NCBI GenBank assembly: GCA_016926535.1
Contig: JAFGOK010000100.1
Location: 1 to 43,452, forward strand
DNA: 43,452 bases
Direction of reading: 5' to 3'
From: Micromonosporaceae bacterium
Lineage (GTDB): Bacteria > Actinomycetota > Actinomycetes > Mycobacteriales > Micromonosporaceae
In this document: positions 29,858 through 39,812 of the stretch, piece after piece
Layout of the letters: each line of letters opens with the position of its first letter
How positions within the stretch are numbered: position 1 is the stretch's first letter
The notes under the pieces: model-generated
What the model saw: the letters and a program-made list of their open reading frames with translations, nothing else
The model's database searches: none
What the model was told of the DNA's origin: nothing
Program-made: the position numbers and the translations under genes

Positions 29858-30766
29858 GTGAGCCGAATGTTGTACCGCGTCTCCCACCTGGATGCGCTCG
29901 AAGCCGAGAGCGTGTTCATCCTGCGTGAGGTGGCCGCCGAGTTCGAACGGCCGGTTCTGCTGTTCTCCGGTGGCAAAGACTCGATTGTGATGCTCAAACT
30001 CGCAGAGAAGGCGTTCACCCCGGCGCGAATACCTTTCCCGGTGATGCATGTTGACACGGGACACAATTTCCCCGAGGTTCTCGCCTGCCGCGATCGGCGC
30101 GTTCGCGAACTCAACGTGCGACTCATCGTGGCCAGTGTGCAGGACGCGATCGACGCCGAGATGGTCCGGGAACCCGCAGACGGGATGCGCAACCGGATCC
30201 AGACACCGGTGCTTCTCGACGCCATTGGGAAGCACCGCTTCGACGCGCTTTTCGGCGGCGCCCGCCGGGACGAGGAGAAGGCCCGGGCCAAGGAACGGGT
30301 TTTCAGCTTCCGAGACGACTTCGGCCAGTGGGACCCGCGCAATCAGCGACCGGAGCTGTGGGCGCTGTACAACGCACGGATCGATCCAGGCGAGTCGATC
30401 CGGGTCTTTCCACTCTCGAACTGGACCGAACTTGACGTCTGGCACTACATCGCCAGAGAGCACATCGAGCTGCCGAGCATCTACTTCGCGCATGACCGCA
30501 AAGTGGTCGAGCGCGACGGCATGCTGTACGCGATCAACGACTTCCTGCCGATTCGGGGCGGAGAGACACCGTTCGTGGAACGGGTGCGATATCGCACGGT
30601 CGGCGATGCCTCATGCACCGCCACGGTGCGTTCCGACGCGGACAGCATCACGAAGGTGATCGACGAGGTCGCCGCGACTCGGATCACCGAACGCGGGGCG
30701 ACTCGTGGTGACGACAGGGTCAGCGAGGCGTCAATGGAAGACCGCAAACGTGAGGGGTACTTCTAG
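29858..30766 (+). CDS. cysD: Sulfate adenylyltransferase subunit 2
   Basis: LLFSGGKDSIVMLKLAEKAF PP-loop, GGARRDEEKARAKERVFSFRD, C-terminal EDRKREGYF. Confidence 0.95.
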   Translation: MSRMLYRVSHLDALEAESVFILREVAAEFERPVLLFSGGKDSIVMLKLAEKAFTPARIPFPVMHVDTGHNFPEVLACRDRRVRELNVRLIVASVQDAIDAEMVREPADGMRNRIQTPVLLDAIGKHRFDALFGGARRDEEKARAKERVFSFRDDFGQWDPRNQRPELWALYNARIDPGESIRVFPLSNWTELDVWHYIAREHIELPSIYFAHDRKVVERDGMLYAINDFLPIRGGETPFVERVRYRTVGDASCTATVRSDADSITKVIDEVAATRITERGATRGDDRVSEASMEDRKREGYF

Positions 30767-30768
30767 TG

Positions 30769-32058
30769 ATGGCCACATGTCAGGAGACGTCGCCGCAGCG
30801 GCCGGTGGACCTGCTGCGGTTTGCCACGGCCGGTTCCGTGGATGACGGCAAGTCGACGCTGATCGGACGGCTGCTGTACGACGCGAAGGCCATCTTCGCA
30901 GACCAGCTGGCAGCTGTAGAGGCGACATCCCGCTCCCGTGGCGACGACTACACCAATCTCGCGCTGCTCACCGATGGCCTGCGCGCGGAGCGGGAGCAGG
31001 GCATCACCATCGACGTGGCGTACCGGTACTTCGCAACGCCACAGCGGAAGTTCATCGTTGCGGACACGCCGGGCCACGTCCAGTACACCCGCAACATGGT
31101 GACCGGCGCATCCACCGCCGATCTGGCGCTGATCCTTCTGGACGCGCGCAAGGGCGTGCTGGAGCAGTCGCGCCGACACGCGTTTCTCTGCTCCCTGCTG
31201 CGCGTGCCGCACATGGTGCTCTGCGTCAACAAGATGGACCTGGTGGACTACTCGCAAGAGGTGTTCGACCGGGTAGTCGGCGACTTCAGCGCCTTCGTCG
31301 CGGAGCTCGACGTCCCGAGCCTGGTCATGATCCCCATCTCGGCCCTGCACGGTGACAACCTGGTCGACCAGAGCGGCAACATGCCGTGGTACGAGGGGCC
31401 AACCCTGCTGCACCACCTGGAACACGTCGCTGTGGCCTCGGACCACAACCTGGTCGACGTGCGCTTTCCGGTACAGTGCGTGATTCGACCGCAATCGACG
31501 TCCGCGTCCGACTACCGCGGGTACGCAGGTCAGATTGCCTCCGGCATCCTGAAGGCCGGCGACGAGGTGATGGTCCTACCATCCGGGTTCACAACGACGA
31601 TCAAGCGCATCGAAGCCGGTGGCAGCGAGGTGCCCGAGGCGTACCCTCCCATGTCGGTGACGATCCACCTGACTGATGAGATCGATGTGGGTCGCGGGGA
31701 CATGATCTGCCGGCCGGACGGTGCTCCGATCGTCGCGCACAACATCGAGGCGATGATCTGCTGGATGGACGAGTACCGCCCGCTGAAAGTCGGTGCCAGG
31801 TACGCGATCAAACACACCACCCGCTCGGTTCGGGCTGTGGCCAGCGATCTGCGGTACTGCCTGAATGTGAACACACTGCACCGGGACGCGTCGGCGATAC
31901 AGCTGTCGCTCAACGAGATCGGTCGGGTACGACTACGCACAGCGGCTCCGCTGCTGGCGGACGAGTACCGCTGCAACCGCACCACGGGTGGGTTCATCGT
32001 CATCGACGAAGGCACCAACCGGACCGTCGGCGCAGGCATGATCATCGGCCTGTCGTGA
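30769..32058 (+). CDS. cysN: Sulfate adenylyltransferase subunit 1 (GTPase), no fused APS kinase
   Basis: GSVDDGKSTLIGRLLYD, DTPGHVQYTRNMVTGAS, NKMDLVDY; about 430 aa with no CysC domain. GTG at 30766 is an alternative start. Confidence 0.95.
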   Translation: MATCQETSPQRPVDLLRFATAGSVDDGKSTLIGRLLYDAKAIFADQLAAVEATSRSRGDDYTNLALLTDGLRAEREQGITIDVAYRYFATPQRKFIVADTPGHVQYTRNMVTGASTADLALILLDARKGVLEQSRRHAFLCSLLRVPHMVLCVNKMDLVDYSQEVFDRVVGDFSAFVAELDVPSLVMIPISALHGDNLVDQSGNMPWYEGPTLLHHLEHVAVASDHNLVDVRFPVQCVIRPQSTSASDYRGYAGQIASGILKAGDEVMVLPSGFTTTIKRIEAGGSEVPEAYPPMSVTIHLTDEIDVGRGDMICRPDGAPIVAHNIEAMICWMDEYRPLKVGARYAIKHTTRSVRAVASDLRYCLNVNTLHRDASAIQLSLNEIGRVRLRTAAPLLADEYRCNRTTGGFIVIDEGTNRTVGAGMIIGLS

Positions 32059-32119
32059 GCGAGGCGCCCGACGTAGACCTGCTGATGCTGGGAAGTCCTC
32101 GGAGATTGGATCATTGGTC

Positions 32120-33181
32120 ATGAGAAGTCGACGGCTTTGCATCCTGGCCCTCCTCGGCCTGCTTGCCACGGCGACGTTCGGCGGCACGGGCTGTGGCGGC
32201 GGTGGGGACGGCAGTCGTGGGTCTGGCACCGCCGGTGACCCGGTCGCGGTGCGCCTCGGGTACTTCCCGAACCTGACCCATGCCCCGGCGCTGGTCGGCG
32301 TGGCGAAGGGCATCTTCGCCGAGAAGCTGGGCAGGGACGTCAGGCTGGAGACGAAGATCTTCAGTGCCGGACCGGCCGAGGTGGAAGCGCTCTTCTCCGG
32401 AGCCGTCGACATCGGCTACATCGGGCCGAACCCCACCATCAACGGCTTCGCACAGTCTGGAGGCGAGGCACTGCGAGTCATCTCCGGCGCTGCGTCCGGT
32501 GGGGCCGCCCTGGTGGTCAGGACCACGATCACCACGGCGGCCGACCTGAAGGGCAAGAAACTGGCAACCCCCCAACTCGGCAATACCCAGGACGTCGCAC
32601 TGCGGTACTGGCTCAAGCAAAACGGTCTCACCGCCACCAGGGAAGGTGGCGGTGACGTATCCATCAAGCCGCAGGAGAACGCCGACACCCTGACCACATT
32701 CACCAGCGGTGCCATCGACGGAGCCTGGGTCCCAGAACCATGGGTGACCCGGCTGCTGGATGCGGGCGGCAAGGTGCTGGTGGACGAGAAGACGCTCTGG
32801 CCAGAGGGTCGATACATACTGACGAATATCGTCGTGAGCACGAAGTTCCTCGACGCGCACCCCGACGTGGTTCGGAAGTTCCTGGCGGGCCAGGTCGCGG
32901 TAAACGACTACCTCCACAGCAACCCGGCAGAGTCGCAGCGAGCGGTCGGCGACCAGATCGGTAGGCTCACCGGCAAGCCGCTGGATGCCAGATTGATCCA
33001 GAAAGCGTGGCCGTCGCTGGAGTTCACCAACGACCCGCTTGCCGCCACACTTTTCGTCGGCGCGAAGCACGCCGAGGAGGTCGGTCTGCTGCAGCCAATG
33101 ATGCTGGACCGGCTGTATGACCTGACGCTGCTCAATGAGGTGCTCAAGGCGAACGGCGCGGCAGAGGTTTCGGTGCCGTGA
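32120..33181 (+). CDS. ABC transporter substrate-binding lipoprotein, sulfonate/nitrate (SsuA-like)
   Basis: Signal peptide with Cys after GGTG; LGYFPNLTHAPALVGVAKGIFAE; DGAWVPEPWVTRLL; follows cysN. Confidence 0.88.
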   Translation: MRSRRLCILALLGLLATATFGGTGCGGGGDGSRGSGTAGDPVAVRLGYFPNLTHAPALVGVAKGIFAEKLGRDVRLETKIFSAGPAEVEALFSGAVDIGYIGPNPTINGFAQSGGEALRVISGAASGGAALVVRTTITTAADLKGKKLATPQLGNTQDVALRYWLKQNGLTATREGGGDVSIKPQENADTLTTFTSGAIDGAWVPEPWVTRLLDAGGKVLVDEKTLWPEGRYILTNIVVSTKFLDAHPDVVRKFLAGQVAVNDYLHSNPAESQRAVGDQIGRLTGKPLDARLIQKAWPSLEFTNDPLAATLFVGAKHAEEVGLLQPMMLDRLYDLTLLNEVLKANGAAEVSVP

Positions 33182-33927
33182 GTACCGCCGTGGCGCTGGA
33201 ATCGGTATCCATGGTGTACGGTCACGGGCGAAACGCGCTGCTCGCGCTGGACCAGATTTCGCTGACCGTACGCACCGGCGAGCTGGTTTGCCTGGTCGGC
33301 GCTTCCGGCTGCGGCAAGAGCACGCTGCTGTCCCTCATCGCCGGCCTGGACCGACCCAGCGGCGGCACGGTATGGGTGGACGGTGCGGGAACGCCGGGTC
33401 TGATGTTCCAGGATCCGGCGCTGTTTCCGTGGTTGAGCGTGGCCGGGAACGTGGAGTTGCCGCTGAAGCTGGGACGGGTGCCGCAGGACGTGCGTCGCCA
33501 GCGGTGCACCGAGTTGCTGGCTACCGTCCACCTGAGCGAGTTCGCCCGAAAGCGACCACACGAGTTGTCTGGCGGCATGCGTCAGCGAGTGGCGCTCGCC
33601 CGCACCCTGGCCCTGCACACACCGGTGTTGCTGATGGACGAGCCGTTCGGCGCGCTGGACGCCATGACCCGCGACCGGCTGCACGACGAGCTGGAACGCA
33701 TCTGGACCGAGCGTGGTCTCACCATCGTGTTCGTCACCCACAATGTCCGGGAGGCGGTGCGGCTGGCCGATCGGGTGGTGCTGCTGTCCAGCCGGCCAGG
33801 CCGGGTGATCTGGGAGCAGGTGGTGGATCTGCCACGACCACGACGCATCGACTCACCAGCTGCGGCAATCCTGGCCGCGGGGATCACCGATCGACTCCGG
33901 GCCGCCGTGGCATGCCATGACGACTGA
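33178..33927 (+). CDS. ABC transporter ATP-binding protein (SsuB-like)
   Basis: GASGCGKSTLLSLIAGL, LSGGMRQRVALARTLA, LLMDEPFGALD; GTGA overlap with SBP. Confidence 0.93.
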   Translation: MSTAVALESVSMVYGHGRNALLALDQISLTVRTGELVCLVGASGCGKSTLLSLIAGLDRPSGGTVWVDGAGTPGLMFQDPALFPWLSVAGNVELPLKLGRVPQDVRRQRCTELLATVHLSEFARKRPHELSGGMRQRVALARTLALHTPVLLMDEPFGALDAMTRDRLHDELERIWTERGLTIVFVTHNVREAVRLADRVVLLSSRPGRVIWEQVVDLPRPRRIDSPAAAILAAGITDRLRAAVACHDD

Positions 33928-34804
33928 CTGCGCGCCGGTGCCCCTGGACGGCACTGATCCCGGCCCGGCTGGCCCGAACGTGCTGCGGACCGCGGCCGGG
34001 CGGGGCATCTCGACCCGCGGTGCGCGGGTGTGGTCGAGTGTGTGGCCAAAACTGCTGGCGATCGGCAGTTTCCTGGCCTTCTGGCAGGTCGTGGTCTGGG
34101 CCGAGTGGCGACCGGACTACATCCTGCCGGGGCCGGGACCGGTCCTCCGGCAACTCGGCCACGACCTGACTACCTGGGAGCTCTGGTGGGCCATCGGCAC
34201 CACGATGCGTCGTGGGCTGGTGGGCTTTGCGCTGGCCGCCGCGATCGGGCTGGTGGTGGGGCTGGCGGTGGCGCGCAACCGCGTCCTTCGCTCGGCCATC
34301 GGTTCGATGATCACAGGACTGCAGACCATGCCGTCGATCGCCTGGTTCCCGTTGGCGATCCTGCTGTTTCAGATCACCGAGAGTGCGATCCTCTTCGTCA
34401 TCGTGCTCGGTGCCGCGCCCTCGATCGCCAACGGAGTGATCGCGGGTGTGGACCACGTGCCACCCCTGCTGCTGCGGGCGGGCCGGAATCTCGGCGCCCG
34501 GGGCATCGCGCTGTACCGGCACGTCATCTGGCCAGCCGCCCTGCCCTGGATAGCCGCAGGACTCAAGCAGGGCTGGGCGTTCGCCTGGCGCAGCCTGATG
34601 GCAGGGGAACTGCTGGTGATCATCGCAGACAGACCCTCGATTGGCGTACGACTCCAACTCTCCCGGGAACTGGTACAAGCTACGAACATGATCGCCACGC
34701 TGATCGTAATCCTGATGATCGGCGTGCTGGTGGACGTCGGCTTCACAGCGATCGACCGGCGACTGCGCGCGCGGCGGGGCGTTCTGGACCAGACCACCCG
34801 GTGA
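33917..34804 (+). CDS. ABC transporter permease (SsuC-like)
   Basis: Inner-membrane component with GAAPSIANGVIAGVDHVPPLLLRAGRNLGARG (EAA loop), QGWAFAWRSLMAGELLV. Confidence 0.92.
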   Translation: MTTDCAPVPLDGTDPGPAGPNVLRTAAGRGISTRGARVWSSVWPKLLAIGSFLAFWQVVVWAEWRPDYILPGPGPVLRQLGHDLTTWELWWAIGTTMRRGLVGFALAAAIGLVVGLAVARNRVLRSAIGSMITGLQTMPSIAWFPLAILLFQITESAILFVIVLGAAPSIANGVIAGVDHVPPLLLRAGRNLGARGIALYRHVIWPAALPWIAAGLKQGWAFAWRSLMAGELLVIIADRPSIGVRLQLSRELVQATNMIATLIVILMIGVLVDVGFTAIDRRLRARRGVLDQTTR

Positions 34805-34817
34805 ACCGTGATCGCGC

Positions 34818-36920
34818 TCAATCCGGACGGATGCCGCGCAGCAGGTACTGGGCGACGTCGATGACTTCGACGTCGGTTTCGGGCTGGGTGGCGACCGCGT
34901 CGGTGAGTACGCTGCGGCAGAACGGGCATCCGGTGGCGATGGTGGTCGCGTTCGTGGCGAGCGCCTCAGCGACCCGGCCCAACTCGATCCGCTTGCCTAC
35001 CGGGTGTTCGAACCACATCCGGCCGCCGCCAGCGCCACAGCAGGTCGAATTGTCTCGCGCGCGTGGCATCTCGTGCAGCCGGGCACCGCTGGCTGCGAGG
35101 ACTGCGCGGGGCGGGTCGTAGACCTGGGTGTGCCGGCCCAGGTAGCACGGGTCGTGAAAGGTCACCGGAGCACCGTCCGGAGCAGGGCGAGGCGCCGGGA
35201 GGCGCTGCTCGTGCAGCAATCGTTCCAGCAGCTGAGTGTGGTGCCAGACCGTGTACTGCCCATCGAGCTGTCGGTAGTCATGGGCGAGGGTGTTGCGGCA
35301 GTGCGGGCATGCGGTGACGATGATCCGCGCGTGGGGTGGCCGGTTGGCGAACGCCTTGTCGAGACGGGCGATGTTGGTGGTCGCGAGGTCCTGATACAGC
35401 ACCTCGTTGCCGGTGCGGCGGGCCGGGTCACCGCAGCATTGCTCGCCGTCGCCGAACATGGCGTACCCGACTCCGGCGCGGTGCAGCAGCTGGGCCACGG
35501 CGCGTGTGGTCTCGCGCGCGTGGTCGTCGAAGGCGCCTGCGCAGCCGACCCAGAGCAGGTACTCGATGTCACTGTCGAGCGGGCCGTCGATGAGGGGAAC
35601 GTCGAAGGGCAGGGTGCGACTCCAGTCGGTCCGCTGGGCGGCGGGCTGCCCCCACGGATTGCCGTGGCGTTCGAGGTTGCGGTAGGCCGTGGTGAGTCCC
35701 CGGGGGAACGCCGAGCGCATGAGGACCTGGTGGCGGCGCAGATCGATGAGGTGGTCGAGGTGTTCGACGTGGATCGGGCAGGACTGCACGCAGGCACCGC
35801 AGGTGGTGCAGGACCACAGGGCATCCGGCCCGATCAGGTCATCCTGCCCGTCGACTGTGCTGCTGGCTGTTGTTGTGGCGGTTGCGGTTGCGGTGGCGGT
35901 TGCGGTGGCGAATATCTGCTCGCGCAGTCCGGTGATCAGGCTCTTCGGTGACAACGGTGCGCCGGCGTTCCACGCCGGACACGCGGCCTGGCAACGGCCA
36001 CAGTCAGTGCAGCTGACCAGGTCGAGGCGGCCCTTCCAGGTGAGGTCGCCGCCGACCGCGAGGCCGAACGTGTCGCGGTCGGGGTCCGCGTCGGCCAGGT
36101 CGAGGACCTTTCCCCGGGACAGCATCGGCCGGACCGCGCCGAGTGCTGGCGTCGCACCAACTTCCCGTTTTGCGTAGATGTTAACGATCGCGGTGAACCG
36201 GTGCCAGGCGACGCCCATCGTCGGTCGGGTTGCGATCGCCGCCAGCCACGCCGTCGCGATCAGTACTTTGGCGGACGCCAGGACGGACACGGCGGTCGGG
36301 TTGACCGGCGCGAAATCGGCGAGCAGATAGGTCACCGGCGTGGCCCAGCGAGGTGGATCGGTCAGACCGGCGGAGAGCGCCGTGGCGCGGATGGCGAGTA
36401 CGGTCAATCCCTCGGCGGCGACGACTGCCTCGACGAAGTACGCATGACGGGCGTTCGACCCGTAGAACCGTGATCGCCGGCCGAGCCACCGCGGGTGCTG
36501 ACCTTGCCGGATGGTGATCAGGACAGCGATACCGACGACCGTGCCGACTGCGGCAACCTCGACGAGCAGCTCGTACGGGCCCCACCCCGCCAGCAGCGGC
36601 AGTCGGGTGGTCGGGTCGACGACCTCGGCATAGGCGAGGACGACATTCGGCAGCAGGGCACAGAATCCGACCATCACCAGCCAGTGGGTCACCCCGACGA
36701 CCCGGGACCGGTGACGTATCCGGCGATGACTGGCGATTTCCCAGAGCGTGGTCAGTGCCCGACGGCACCAGTGTCCGTGACGGGTGGGGTCCGGCTGGCC
36801 GGCGCGGATCAGGGCGACGATCCGAAAAACGCTGCGGGTGAGCATGATGCCGGCGACTGCCGTGGTGAGGGCACAGATCATCGCCAGGAACAGGCGGAAT
36901 TCGAGGTCTGGCACGCGCAT
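34818..36920 (-). CDS. Membrane-anchored Fe-S oxidoreductase, HdrD/EtfD-like
   Basis: N-terminal TM region; two ferredoxin clusters (CTDCGRCQAACP, CTTCGACVQSCP); CCG domains (GEQCCGDPARR, NSTCCGAGGGRMW). Start uncertain (ATG at 36920 or 36986). Confidence 0.88.
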   Translation of the reverse strand: MRVPDLEFRLFLAMICALTTAVAGIMLTRSVFRIVALIRAGQPDPTRHGHWCRRALTTLWEIASHRRIRHRSRVVGVTHWLVMVGFCALLPNVVLAYAEVVDPTTRLPLLAGWGPYELLVEVAAVGTVVGIAVLITIRQGQHPRWLGRRSRFYGSNARHAYFVEAVVAAEGLTVLAIRATALSAGLTDPPRWATPVTYLLADFAPVNPTAVSVLASAKVLIATAWLAAIATRPTMGVAWHRFTAIVNIYAKREVGATPALGAVRPMLSRGKVLDLADADPDRDTFGLAVGGDLTWKGRLDLVSCTDCGRCQAACPAWNAGAPLSPKSLITGLREQIFATATATATATATTTASSTVDGQDDLIGPDALWSCTTCGACVQSCPIHVEHLDHLIDLRRHQVLMRSAFPRGLTTAYRNLERHGNPWGQPAAQRTDWSRTLPFDVPLIDGPLDSDIEYLLWVGCAGAFDDHARETTRAVAQLLHRAGVGYAMFGDGEQCCGDPARRTGNEVLYQDLATTNIARLDKAFANRPPHARIIVTACPHCRNTLAHDYRQLDGQYTVWHHTQLLERLLHEQRLPAPRPAPDGAPVTFHDPCYLGRHTQVYDPPRAVLAASGARLHEMPRARDNSTCCGAGGGRMWFEHPVGKRIELGRVAEALATNATTIATGCPFCRSVLTDAVATQPETDVEVIDVAQYLLRGIRPD
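35875..35910. repeat. Six hexamers GTKGCG encoding an Ala-Thr tract
   Basis: gtggcg-gttgcg-gttgcg-gtggcg-gttgcg-gtggcg read directly; minus strand encodes ATATATATATAT. Confidence 0.9.
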
Positions 36921-37122
36921 GCTCCGTTGCGACCGTGGACACGAATGCCGCATCGTATCAATCCCGGGTGACTCAATCGTGACCATCGTTGATGCCGATC
37001 ACGGATCGCAGACGCGATTGCCTGCCGGCGTTGGCGATGGATGTGAGACAATGATTGCCGATTTCTGGTTCGGGCCAGTGAAGCGTGCTTCCACGGGTGG
37101 GATCATCGATTCGGAGCAGCAT

Positions 37123-38460
37123 ATGAACCGACAGCGCACCGAACGAATTCGGCGCGGCGGTCTGTGGTGGAATCGCGACTTCCGTCTGCTCTGGTCAGGG
37201 GAGACGATTTCCCAGATCGGAGCACAGATTTGGCTGATGGCGATTCCATTGACCGCGATCAGCGCGCTGCACGCCGGGCCCACCGAGGTTTCCTTGCTGA
37301 CCGCACTGCAGTACGCGCCGGTCGTCCTGATCACGCTGTTCGCCGGAGTATGGATGGACCGGCATCGACGTCGACCGGTGCTGGTCGTGACAAACCTCGT
37401 TCGCCTCCTGCTGATCGTGCTGATTCCGATGGCCTACCTGACCGACATGCTTTCGCTCGGTCTGCTGTACCTGGTTACTCTCGTCGTCGGGTTGCTTACG
37501 GCAGTGTCGGACGTCGCGTACTTGGTCTACCTGTCGTCCCTGGTGCCGCGCGGGCAGTTGATCGAGGCGAACGCGAAGCTTGAGGGGGCATATTCGATCG
37601 CGGAGATCGGCGGGCCGGGTATGGGCGGGGTGCTCGTGCAGTGGCTGACCGCGCCGGTGGCACTGGTCGCCAACGCCGGGACGTGCCTGTTCGCCGCCGT
37701 GGCTTTCCTCGGTATCCGCAAACCCGAGGCCGTACCCGAGTCGGTGAACCGACGAGACAACAAGCGCGGGGCGATCTTCCGCGAGATCGTCGACGGGATC
37801 CGAGCTGTCCTTCGACATCGGATCCTGCGGCTGCTGGTGCTCCAGGGCGCCGTCTTCAACCTGTTCGAGCGGATCGTGCTCACGCTGTACCTGCTGTTCG
37901 GTGTCCGCGAGCTTGGGCTCGATGCGGGTCACATCGGCCTCATCCTCACCACGGCCAGCTTTGGTGGCCTGATCGGAGCGTTGGTCGCCGACCGGGCGGC
38001 GTCGGCGATCGGTGTCGGCCGAAGCATCGTCGTCTCGATGGTGATCAGCGCCGTTGGACTGGTGGTGATTCCACTGGCCCCGCCGACGCGGTCAATCGCG
38101 ATCGCCGTGTTGATCACAGGCTTCGTGTTGCACGGCTTCGGGCTAAGCGTCTTCCATGTGCACGCATTGAGCGTGCGCATCGCGGTTGCCCCACCCGAAC
38201 TGCTTGGCAGGATCCAGGCGACCTTCCGTCTGGTGCTCTACGGCATGGTCCCGATTGGCGCACTGTTCGCCGGCCTGTTCGGGAATCTGGTCGGCATTCG
38301 CGCAGCGATGATGCTGGGTGCGGTGCCGCTGTTGGCACTGTCCATTATGTTCTGGTTCAGTGCGTTGCGTCATGCCGACGTCTCGGCAGTCGAGCCGGGC
38401 GACGACGGCGCCACCGCCTCCGGCAGCCGTGAACCCGGGAAGTTCGTCGGCGTGACCTGA
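37123..38460 (+). CDS. MFS transporter
   Basis: WWNRDFRLLWSGETISQIGAQIWLMAIPL, FAGVWMDRHRRRPVLVVTNLVR; ATG at 37123 preceded by GGAG. Confidence 0.9.
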   Translation: MNRQRTERIRRGGLWWNRDFRLLWSGETISQIGAQIWLMAIPLTAISALHAGPTEVSLLTALQYAPVVLITLFAGVWMDRHRRRPVLVVTNLVRLLLIVLIPMAYLTDMLSLGLLYLVTLVVGLLTAVSDVAYLVYLSSLVPRGQLIEANAKLEGAYSIAEIGGPGMGGVLVQWLTAPVALVANAGTCLFAAVAFLGIRKPEAVPESVNRRDNKRGAIFREIVDGIRAVLRHRILRLLVLQGAVFNLFERIVLTLYLLFGVRELGLDAGHIGLILTTASFGGLIGALVADRAASAIGVGRSIVVSMVISAVGLVVIPLAPPTRSIAIAVLITGFVLHGFGLSVFHVHALSVRIAVAPPELLGRIQATFRLVLYGMVPIGALFAGLFGNLVGIRAAMMLGAVPLLALSIMFWFSALRHADVSAVEPGDDGATASGSREPGKFVGVT

Positions 38461-38472
38461 GCCGGACAAGGG

Positions 38473-39597
38473 TCAGGGTTGGCTGTGCCACTCGGTGCGA
38501 TCGGCGATGGCATGAGCGAGTGTGCGGTCGGTCAGCAGTTCGTCGATGAACGCCGCATTGTGCTGGTGTACTTCCCGTTGTGCCGCCACGAGTGGACTGT
38601 GGGCCGCGAGATCCAGCAACCAGAGCGGACGAATGACGGCACCGCGCCACACCTTGGCCCTGGTGGCCTTGATTCCAGCGTGTATCCAACGGATCTCCCG
38701 GTCGGCCGCCCAGCGAAACTGCTCGTAGTAGAGCAGGTTGAAATACTCGTAGGCGTTGCGTAGCCGCGAATAGTCGAGCCCGCTCCAGCGCAGGAATATC
38801 GTGTCGTGCCACACGTAGTACAGGCAGAAACCGACGGGAGTGTTTTCCAGCGTGCACAGGGCGACCATGGCGGCATCGCCGAGACATTGTTCGTGATTGT
38901 GAAACGAGACCAGGTCTTCGGCCACCGTGGCCTCGAAGCCGTACTTGGACTCCGTGCGCAGCGCAAGCGGCACGATAGCCTCGATGCATTCCCGCAGCGG
39001 CAGGTGTTGGATTCGGTAGCCAGCCGAGGTGAACGCGGCAATCTCTCTCTTGATGGAGATCCGCCTCTTGGCGCTCATGGCGGCGAGCCAGGCGTCGAAC
39101 CCGCCTTCGGGGACTGGCAGCCAGGCATCGCATTCCAGCAGCACGGCGGGAGCTGGGACGCCTGCCGTCCGGAACAGTCGAACGTCCTCGGTGGTCAGGT
39201 ACATAGCTACGCATGCCTCGCCGGACGCCTGCGCCCGGAGCTCGGTAACCAGTTGAGTGACCGCGTCAGGTTTCGGCTGGGCAGTGACCCGCAGCAGGTG
39301 TGTCTGGTAGCCCTCACACGGGCCGACCAGCAGACCGTCCCGCGAGAGCTGCGGCAGCGACCGGCAGGACAGTTGGGTGTTCCAGTCGTACGACGAACTC
39401 GCAAGGCCCGCCCCGCTGAACACCGGAACCGCGACCTCAGCAGCCGTGTCGTTGCCGGCGACGACCACTGCGTCGACCGCCGTGCCATGTTCGGTGGCGC
39501 AGAAATCGAGCCAGTTCGCGCTGGAGTAGAAGTTGCGGCCCACCAGTTCGTCCCACGTGGCTCGCGAGATGGTGCTGGGCTTCAGATGGACAGACAT
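38473..39597 (-). CDS. FemAB/GNAT-like (peptidogalycan-type) acyl/aminoacyl transferase
   Basis: SAKRRISIKREIAAFTSAGYRI, WSGLDYSRLRNAYEYFNLLYYEQFRWAADREIRWIHAGIKATRAKVWRG arrangement typical of the FemAB/peptidogalycan GNAT superfamily. Confidence 0.65.
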   Translation of the reverse strand: MSVHLKPSTISRATWDELVGRNFYSSANWLDFCATEHGTAVDAVVVAGNDTAAEVAVPVFSGAGLASSSYDWNTQLSCRSLPQLSRDGLLVGPCEGYQTHLLRVTAQPKPDAVTQLVTELRAQASGEACVAMYLTTEDVRLFRTAGVPAPAVLLECDAWLPVPEGGFDAWLAAMSAKRRISIKREIAAFTSAGYRIQHLPLRECIEAIVPLALRTESKYGFEATVAEDLVSFHNHEQCLGDAAMVALCTLENTPVGFCLYYVWHDTIFLRWSGLDYSRLRNAYEYFNLLYYEQFRWAADREIRWIHAGIKATRAKVWRGAVIRPLWLLDLAAHSPLVAAQREVHQHNAAFIDELLTDRTLAHAIADRTEWHSQP

Positions 39598-39812
39598 GCT
39601 CCGACTCCCCGGTCAGCGACACGTGACGGCAGTCGACCCCGTTGACGAATGCCATGAACGCCACAGTATCTGCCGATCCGCCAGTCATCTACTGCGACCC
39701 GCGTCGAGATATGCCCGTGTCGATCCAGTTCGACCAGAAACCTTTGTTGGGTTCAGGGCAATTGCACCCATGGAACTCTCCGTGTAGTTTGTCTACGACG
39801 TTAGGGAGGAGC

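Noticed and set aside
35000-35030. tRNA-like GTTCGAA stretch
   Set aside because: Lies within the Fe-S oxidoreductase CDS and has no cloverleaf-compatible flanks.
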